This document shows, one piece after another, positions 6,862 to 12,450 of a DNA stretch of 12,450 nucleotides (position 1 is its first letter; each line of letters starts with the position of its first letter). Source of the stretch: Spirogloea muscicola (Eukaryota; Streptophyta; Zygnematophyceae; Spirogloeales; Spirogloeaceae). Under the pieces are notes generated by a model, which saw only the letters and a program-made list of their open reading frames with translations, was not told the origin of the DNA and did no database searches. The stretch is taken from NCBI GenBank assembly GCA_009602725.1, contig WELB01000056.1, positions 346,204 to 358,653 on the forward strand, read 5' to 3'. The position numbers and the translations under genes are program-made.

Positions 6862-9800
6862 ATGAAAGAGAGCCTGCTGCAATGTCCCGCTTGCGGCTCC
6901 ACGCCGGCGGCGCAGCCAGGCGGCGGCCGCAAGTCCACGTCCGTGGCCTATGGCAAGCACAGAGAGCTGCAGGCTCTGAAGTGGCGGGCCTTCAATGTCT
7001 TCTTGGTGGCCGGGGACTGCATTCTTATTGGCATGCAGGTCAGTCAGCTGCTACTCCAGAAGCTCCTGTCATGGCACCGAATCAAGAGCTCCTACATCAT
7101 TAAGAGAAGGTCCCATTTAGTTAGTAGTTGCAGGGCATACAGTTGCCTTGCTTGGTCACAAGGTCAGCATGGCCAGTAGCAACTATCTTGTTGATTAGCA
7201 CGCTGGCCTTTGTCTGACCGAGCAGGCTTTGCACTGACCGAGGAGATGCACTCATGAACATCTACTCAGCACACTTTTGTCCTGTGCAGCCCATCCTTGT
7301 GTATATGTCGAAGGTGGATGGGAAGTTTCTCTTCAGTCCAATTAGTGTCAACCTCCTCGTGGAACTTGCGAAGATGGTCTTTGCAATCATCATCATTATT
7401 GTCCAGGTGCAAATTCGATAATCAGGAGGCACATCCTGATATATTCTGGCTTCATTCATCACAACAGCCTTTGGCTTTACGTCAATATGGCTGCTGAAGT
7501 TGCTGTGTGATGCAAGCAGAGTATCCACAAGCACTCAGTAACACATGTTTGACTCCTCCAAATTACCAGATACGCAAACAAAAACCAGGTGACAAGCGTC
7601 ACTTTGAGGTCCCTGCAGTGATAAAGGTTATTACTTCCCCAGGTCAATATTGTGTTGACTGAGAGTCAGCTAAGTCCAAGTGGCTAGACCGTGCAATCAT
7701 AGAGAAGCTGCTTAGGTGTCAGTTATGCAGCTCTCAACCCCTTGACCAATAGAGATTTGGAAGGTTAGCTTACAGACATGCCACTGCTACATCTTCAACA
7801 AGTGCTGACTTTCTCTAGCTTCTAACTTAAGCGCTTCTTCACAGAGTCAGAACATAAGCCTGCTCATTCTTCAGTCCCTTCAGCTGCTCTTGGTCCCACT
7901 GGGTGCTTCATTCCTGACCTTGATGTGATCGTCACTGCGATACTTGCTGCCTTGTCTGCAGGCTGCAAAAGAGAACTCTCTGCTAGCAGTCCCCTCAATT
8001 TTGTACGCAATCAACAACTACCTCAAATTTATCATGCAGGTGTGTTTAGTGACTTTTTAACTTGATGATACCTTCTCTGGAGCACTTTGCAGCACGCATA
8101 CTGTATCTTGTACTGTTGTGCATTCTTCATCTCAAGTTGCATAATATTGACAGCTTGAGCTCCGGTATCCTATATTGTGACTAGCTCTACTTCAAGCCGG
8201 CTACCGTGAAGATGCTGAGCAACTTGAAGGTCAGTGTGACAAGCCCTTCAAAGAAACCTACTCTCTCCTCGCCAATGTTGGCCTCTTCTTGCCAATGTTG
8301 GGTCAGCTGTGCGCAGTTCGCAGCATCAGCTGTAAATTCCTAGCTTGATATACTGAAGTCATCATCTCCCAGTGCACCTGACAAAGGACCGTACTTTGTA
8401 GTTAGTATGATAAGTAGATCAAGGACACCAGACTGCCAAAGATGTTACTTGATGATGTGAAGCTCCTTCGAATTTTCTCATGTGGGTCACCCTACGAGAT
8501 TGACATCAGTGTGACTCCGTGGCTCCAGGTCCTCATGATAGCAATTTTGCTGAGAGTCGTGATGCAACGCCGCTTCACTGCCATGCAGGTTATTCCCACT
8601 TTTCTCATTGCTTGGTCTCTTGCATTGGGAATTGTCCTGCTAATTGAGAGCTGGTGAATGGTGCGCTTATTGACCAGTAAGCTATAGGTTCACCGCATGT
8701 ACAGTGGGAGGCTCTGGTACTTCTGCTCATCGGCATCAGCGTGAACCAGATGCCCTGTGGACCTGCCAGCACCCTCTCTCCGGTCTCTTCAATATCCTGG
8801 CTGTACACATTCTTGTCTGTGGGTGCCAATACACATGCCTTACTCTCCGTCTCCAGCCTCTTTTGCCTGAGGGAAGTGACAGAAGGCTTGTTTCCTATAT
8901 GGATGGGCTGCACAGATACTTGTATGAATAAGTACTTAGCAGCATGAAATTCTCAACGGCAACCACAGCTGCAAAGCGCTTAGCACAAGTATACCTACCT
9001 GGTCTTGAGTCCATGAGCCATAGCATAAGCCCATTATGGCCCTTTGACTTGCAGACTCTCGTTAAGCTAACCACAGCAGCTTGGACTTTGTGACAGATAA
9101 GTATACCCTCAATGGCATCTGTATACAATGAGTACGCTCTAAAGAGCCGATTTGAGACCAGCGTACACTTACAGGTGAGTGCTCGGAGCTATGCCTGCCA
9201 ATAACTGTTCTTCCGAGATTCTTCTTCGTCAGTCAGTCAAGCTGAAAGTTGGCAAGCCTTGATCTGCTAAGATTAGCAGATTCTATGGCTATTTGTACCG
9301 CGGGACTGTCAGCTCACATGACTGTCATCGGCTGGGAGTTTCCCACCTTTTTGTGAGGCAATTGACAAACTGAACATCCTAACAGTGTACTAAGGCATCA
9401 AAGTTGTGCCATACAGAACCTCTTCATGTACTGCTATGGTGCAGCTTTCAACTTCATTGGCATCATCCTTCTGACTGCGGCTGGTGGTGAGGCCTTGAGC
9501 CGCATGCTTGCAATGGAACCTATAATCACTCCTCGTGTCTGCACCTCATTTTCTCCCCTTGTAGTGCACATGCTGGACTGGAGGTAGCTGTTGGAGGGCA
9601 TCAAGATCTTGCGCTGTGTACTGATTGCAGTTTGCACATTGAGCAGGTGGAGACGGATATAACATACTAAAAGGCCACTCAAAGGCGACCATGTTCTTGA
9701 TTGTCAACAATGCCCTGCAAGGGATGCTCTCATCGTTCTTCTTTAAATATGCAGGTCCAATATTCTGTCCTCGTCTGATTCCTAGTCTCTGCTGCTTCAT

Positions 9801-10846
9801 ACACTTGTTGCCTGAGAGCTTGCTGCAGAAAGGTCAAGTTAAGCCCTGGTGTGATCTTACGCCAGCAACTGCATGGAACGAGACAGCTTACAGGGTTGCT
9901 GACTCGTGCTCATGTAGATACCATCCTGAAGAAGTATTCATCTACGATCGCAACTATAGTTACCGGCTTGGCGTCAGCAGCTCTCTTCCATCACTCTTTG
10001 ACAATAAACTTCGTCCTGGGCATATCAGTGGTGCTCATCTCAATGCACCAGGTACTTTGTCCAAATTCTGGGTTGGGCACTGTAGGTGCCCCAAGCATTG
10101 TATGTGTGGAAGCTAAGGTTGATTGGTCTGGATGTGTATTGCTGCTGTTACAGCAAAGGAGTGCTCAGTCATTCAGCTTAATGAATGATCAACAGCTCAT
10201 AGCTCGGAGCAGAGAGGCAAAGTAGCAGGCAGTCGTAGTTGTGCACGTGTCTGCTAGCTCGCTCACAATTGTCCACTGCTGCTGCATTTTGTCCTCACGT
10301 AGCCTGCTCTGCTGTCTCTAGTTCTTTTCATCGGAGGCACAGCAAGCATCTCCAAGAGACCAGGACGCAATAGAGCAGACCACTCCGTGAGTCTTCCTTG
10401 TAGCACCAGTACAACAGCTAGATTTATTTGGTGGTCCATGTCCATCTGAGTACCTGGTTGCGCACTTTCTCTTGAAATGTACTTGTGCACGAGTGCTCTT
10501 AACTGATGGAAGCACATGGATTGCATCCTCACTCTGCTCTAATGCTTTGTCTGACATTCATGATGAATGGGTGGTACATTTATTAGAGTCCAGTTGATCT
10601 CAAGTGGCTGAAGCCGACAATCAAATGTCTGCAGGTCAAGAGATACTTCATTGCTCAACATGACAGCAGGAGCTAATGAGGAGGTGGGTATTGTAAGCCG
10701 CTACTACTTGGTCTACTTGACAATGCTTTAAACTGTTGCTTTTGATCAGTAGTGCAAGTGTCGTGGAGCTTCGTTTATGGCAATGACTGGTTGAGGACGA
10801 ATATAGTTTCTTGCAGAAGCCTGCAGAAGCCAATAAGTCAAGCTGA
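6862..10846 (+). CDS. Nucleotide-sugar transporter, plant CMP-sialic-acid-transporter-like (UDP-sugar) family
   Basis: Fourteen exons: 6862-7038, 7290-7406, 7570-7626, 7962-8039, 8185-8229, 8529-8588, 8705-8818, 9097-9174, 9417-9486, 9647-9754, 9918-10051, 10322-10386, 10635-10683, 10817-10846 (TGA). All junctions are GT-AG with matching phase, giving 393 residues, close to the roughly 400 of plant relatives. The family is a multi-span membrane protein of the drug/metabolite transporter superfamily that exchanges nucleotide sugars for the nucleoside monophosphate across Golgi membranes. Visible signatures are CPACG near the start (Cys8, Cys11), [10 protein letters not shown] followed by [29 protein letters not shown] (132-140), [30 protein letters not shown] (219-233), [37 protein letters not shown], and a cytosolic-type tail with [11 protein letters not shown]. 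The substrate cannot be read from sequence. The last nine residues are the least certain, because the acceptor is duplicated. Confidence 0.9.
8265..8301 (+). repeat. Two-copy 20-bp tandem repeat in transporter intron 5
   Basis: GCCAATGTTGG recurs 20 bases apart (8271 and 8291), with similar pyrimidine-rich bases before each copy. It sits soon after the exon 5 donor and has no evident function. Confidence 0.7.
9262..9281. repeat. 9-bp inverted repeat in transporter intron 8
   Basis: ATCTGCTAA (9262-9270) and TTAGCAGAT (9273-9281) are perfect reverse complements separated by only two bases. It lies within the intron at 9175-9416. As RNA the two-base gap is too tight for the full stem, so it would open by one or two pairs. 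Confidence 0.7.
10812..10831 (+). repeat. Duplicated splice acceptor of the last transporter exon
   Basis: The decamer TGCAGAAGCC occurs twice back to back. Each copy contains a usable CAG acceptor, 10 bases apart. The first gives nine residues and a TGA stop at 10844-10846; the second shifts frame and runs on much further. The upstream site is preferred here because it ends soon, as in relatives. Confidence 0.6.
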
Positions 10847-11112
10847 GTGTTTGAGGTGCAGGCCAACCATTTGGCCCGAAGTCAGAGCGAGAAGGAGTTG
10901 CCAAAATAGGCCACCCAGTCCTGTGAGGGGTCGGGCAGCCTGTCCTGGTGGAGCAGCTTGTTGCTTTGTGCACGCTGTCATCTCCTCCCCTCTCCCTACC
11001 CTGAACGCGTGCATAAATTGGCGGTTGCTACCTATTCATTGCAGCATGCTTTGCTGTCAAAAGGTTGTGGCTAGGCCTCCCAGTTGGGTCGCCTCTCCAT
11101 TCATTCATTCAT

Positions 11113-11154
11113 GTGGCCAAGTTAACGTGGTCGACCATTTCTCGTCTTGGCCAC
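11113..11154. repeat. Nested inverted repeats
   Basis: GTGGCCAAG (11113-11121) and CTTGGCCAC (11146-11154) are perfect 9-bp inverted arms. A perfect 10-bp palindrome, TGGTCGACCA, occupies 11128-11137, within one base of the same centre. GTTAAC lies next to the left arm. It could form a cruciform or bind a dimeric protein. Confidence 0.65.
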
Positions 11155-11290
11155 GTATGAGGTGTGCTGCCTTGCAATGACCACTCCAGGAGTACAGCTC
11201 TGTTGCTGTTGTGCACCGTGCTGTTGGCTAGGTATTGATGGCGGGCTTGTACTTATGCGACTATTACGGCTTTGGTCAAGTACACCTGTG

Positions 11291-11403
11291 CTGCCTACAC
11301 AGTCCTTTCAATGGCCCTCGTACTGCAGCACTAGCAGGTGGACTTAATGATCTGCCTATGCAGTCCTTTCAATGGCCCCCGTACTGCAGCACTAGCAGCT
11401 GGA
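11291..11403 (+). repeat. Two-copy direct tandem duplication, 61-bp period
   Basis: A 52-base unit at 11291-11342 (CTGCCTAC... to ...AGGTGGA) recurs at 11352-11403 with four mismatches, two of them adjacent. Nine unrelated bases separate the copies. It lies in intergenic DNA and no protein repeat is supported. Confidence 0.85.
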
Positions 11404-11768
11404 ACTTCAGTTTGATGATTGACAGCGGAAATTGGTTGAGGGGCTGGGAATTGGCATTCAGCAGCTGAGATTAATGAAGGCTACCTAAGCATGATGCCCC
11501 ATTCACAAAGGCTCTCAAGGGCCTTCACGAAGCATAAGTTGCCTAGTCACGAGGACCGCATTTGGCATGGAGTGTAGCATGAGTTGCAGCATCAGCAATT
11601 TTCTCCATACTGTAAGGATCACATGGCTGAAGCAGTAAGGATATATGCAGTGAAGCCTGACAATCATTTGACAGGTGAAGCGTTGATCATTGTATTGCAA
11701 ATATTGTTCAAGAAGCTAGACTGGATGGCCTTTGTTACACAGCTCTGCTTGCGCTGTCGCACGCAGCC

Positions 11769-11802
11769 ATTGGTTGGCGCGAAGAGGGCTAGTCTATAAA
11801 AG
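11769..11802 (+). promoter_or_regulatory. Possible plus-strand core promoter (inverted CCAAT and TATA box)
   Basis: ATTGG (inverted CCAAT) at 11769-11773 is followed by TATAAAAG at 11795-11802, the best TATA match I noticed in the window, and then by a rise in GC. This would fire rightwards. A plus-strand frame opens at ATG 11985 and stays open to the window end, but it has Gly/Glu-rich low-complexity sequence and may be a shadow of the minus-strand frame. Confidence 0.35.
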
Positions 11803-11975
11803 TACAGCTGTCTTATGTGCAGGGCCGGCTTGACACCTGTTACAGCTCGGCAGCGGTCGCTGCTCTGGGCTGGCGGTAAGCGGTGCAGGGCCTTGAAAGC
11901 CAGGTTGCAGCGGCCCCCTGAGCTCGGCAGGATCGGCGACCGATAGCGGGGCTTCCTGGTGAGGGGCTACCTCAC

Positions 11976-12239
11976 CAAGCTGCTATGGCCCTGCCACCTG
12001 TCGGCGCGGCCGCTGCCATTGGCCAGCTTGCACGCAATGGACCCGGAGGCCGAGAGACCGAAGCCGGGCTGCTGCGCGGCGGGCGCGTCGATGGCGCCGG
12101 TGGCGGCGGCTGCGTGGAGGGAGGTGCTGAGGAGGTGGAGGGAGGTGAGGAGGACGGCGCCGGTGAGGTCGCAGCTCCCGATGTCGCACCCGTGCACCGT
12201 GGGGCGCTCTATCAGCTCGCCGCCGCTGTCGTCGTCCAT
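11976..12239 (-). CDS. Possible first exon of an unrecognised minus-strand gene (3' partial)
   Basis: An ATG at 12239-12237 in a good context (GCGCCATGG) opens a frame of 88 codons ending at a TTG|GTGAGG donor (exon edge 11976). An in-frame TAA lies upstream at 12299-12297. Only about six of the 88 codons end in A or T, a strong third-position GC bias that fits the GC-rich first exons of the other genes here. The protein starts MDDDSGGELIERPTVHGCDI and then becomes Leu/Ala/Ser-rich. I do not recognise a family. Later exons would lie at lower coordinates, but none was identified with confidence. The overlapping plus-strand frame from 11985 is the alternative. Confidence 0.35.
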
Positions 12240-12450
12240 GGCGCCGGGACCGGCGAGCTCGCCGACGGCGGCGCCGGCGTGGGGCTCGACGCCCACTTAG
12301 GCTTGAGGCGGGGAAGGAAGGCGGCCGGAGCGGCGGGCTGCGAGCGTGGAGGAGGGGGGGAGGAGGCGCGGCGTGGGCGAGAGTGGGCGCGGCCGGGGCG
12401 TACGAGTCTGGCCCGCGGCTGCTTCGCGCCAAATACGGACGGGGGGAGGG
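12240..12450. other. GC-rich edge region; no further gene seen
   Basis: Strongly G-rich on the plus strand (C-rich on the minus), with runs of G near 12353-12360 and 12440-12450. It fits a 5' leader or promoter of the minus-strand exon at 11976-12239, or the continuation of the plus-strand open frame from 11985. Confidence 0.35.

Larger units (their letters stand above)
10847..11768 (+). other. Intergenic region downstream of the transporter; no gene supported
   Basis: No frame on either strand resembles a known family. The first plus-strand TGTAA after the transporter stop is at 11611-11615, so the 3' UTR may be long (about 770 bases). The region holds a nested palindrome (11113-11154), a short CATT repeat (about 11098-11112) and a 61-bp-period duplication (11291-11403). 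Confidence 0.5.

Noticed and set aside
11515-11700. Short minus-strand open frame as a further exon of the right-edge gene
   Set aside because: AT-rich codon use, no family match and no convincing splice chain to 11976.

Overview
The window looks like nuclear DNA of a green alga or another member of the green lineage. Its genes are split by many short spliceosomal introns, nearly all GT-AG. The best family matches are plant-type proteins: a receptor-like/Pelle kinase, a plant-type CMP-sialic-acid-transporter-like protein, and a GH63 hydrolase of the mannosylglycerate-hydrolase type. Gene starts sit in GC-rich, CpG-rich DNA with CCG/CGG runs, while introns and 3' flanks are close to 50% GC. 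UGUAA, the polyadenylation signal of chlorophytes, occurs at plausible places. A trebouxiophyte such as a Coccomyxa-like alga would fit, but the sequence alone cannot prove it.

Layout. 1-387: a pyrimidine tract and what is probably intron. 388-1407 (+): the C-terminal half of a kinase domain (subdomains VIII to XI), then an SP-rich tail; the N-terminus lies off the left edge. 1408-2583: convergent intergenic DNA with no gene I can support. 2584-5631 (-): a complete eight-exon GH63 gene of 584 codons, carrying one in-frame TAG (codon 419) inside a small perfect hairpin. 5632-6861: a GC-rich divergent intergenic region with CCAAT boxes and ACGT-core (G-box-like) sites. 6862-10846 (+): a complete 14-exon nucleotide-sugar transporter of about 393 aa. 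10847-11975: intergenic DNA with a 61-bp tandem duplication, nested palindromes and a CCAAT/TATA pair. 11976-12239 (-): a possible first exon of an unrecognised gene. The rest is GC-rich.

How the genes relate. The GH63 gene and the transporter are head-to-head and may share a promoter region; both concern carbohydrates. The hydrolase probably acts on a small solute glycoside in the cytosol, and the transporter on nucleotide sugars in the Golgi. The kinase and GH63 genes converge. I see no operon, mobile element, CRISPR array or defence island. The most unusual signals are the hairpin-borne stop codon in an otherwise well-conserved gene, a GC-AG intron in the same gene, and several duplicated or tandem splice sites.
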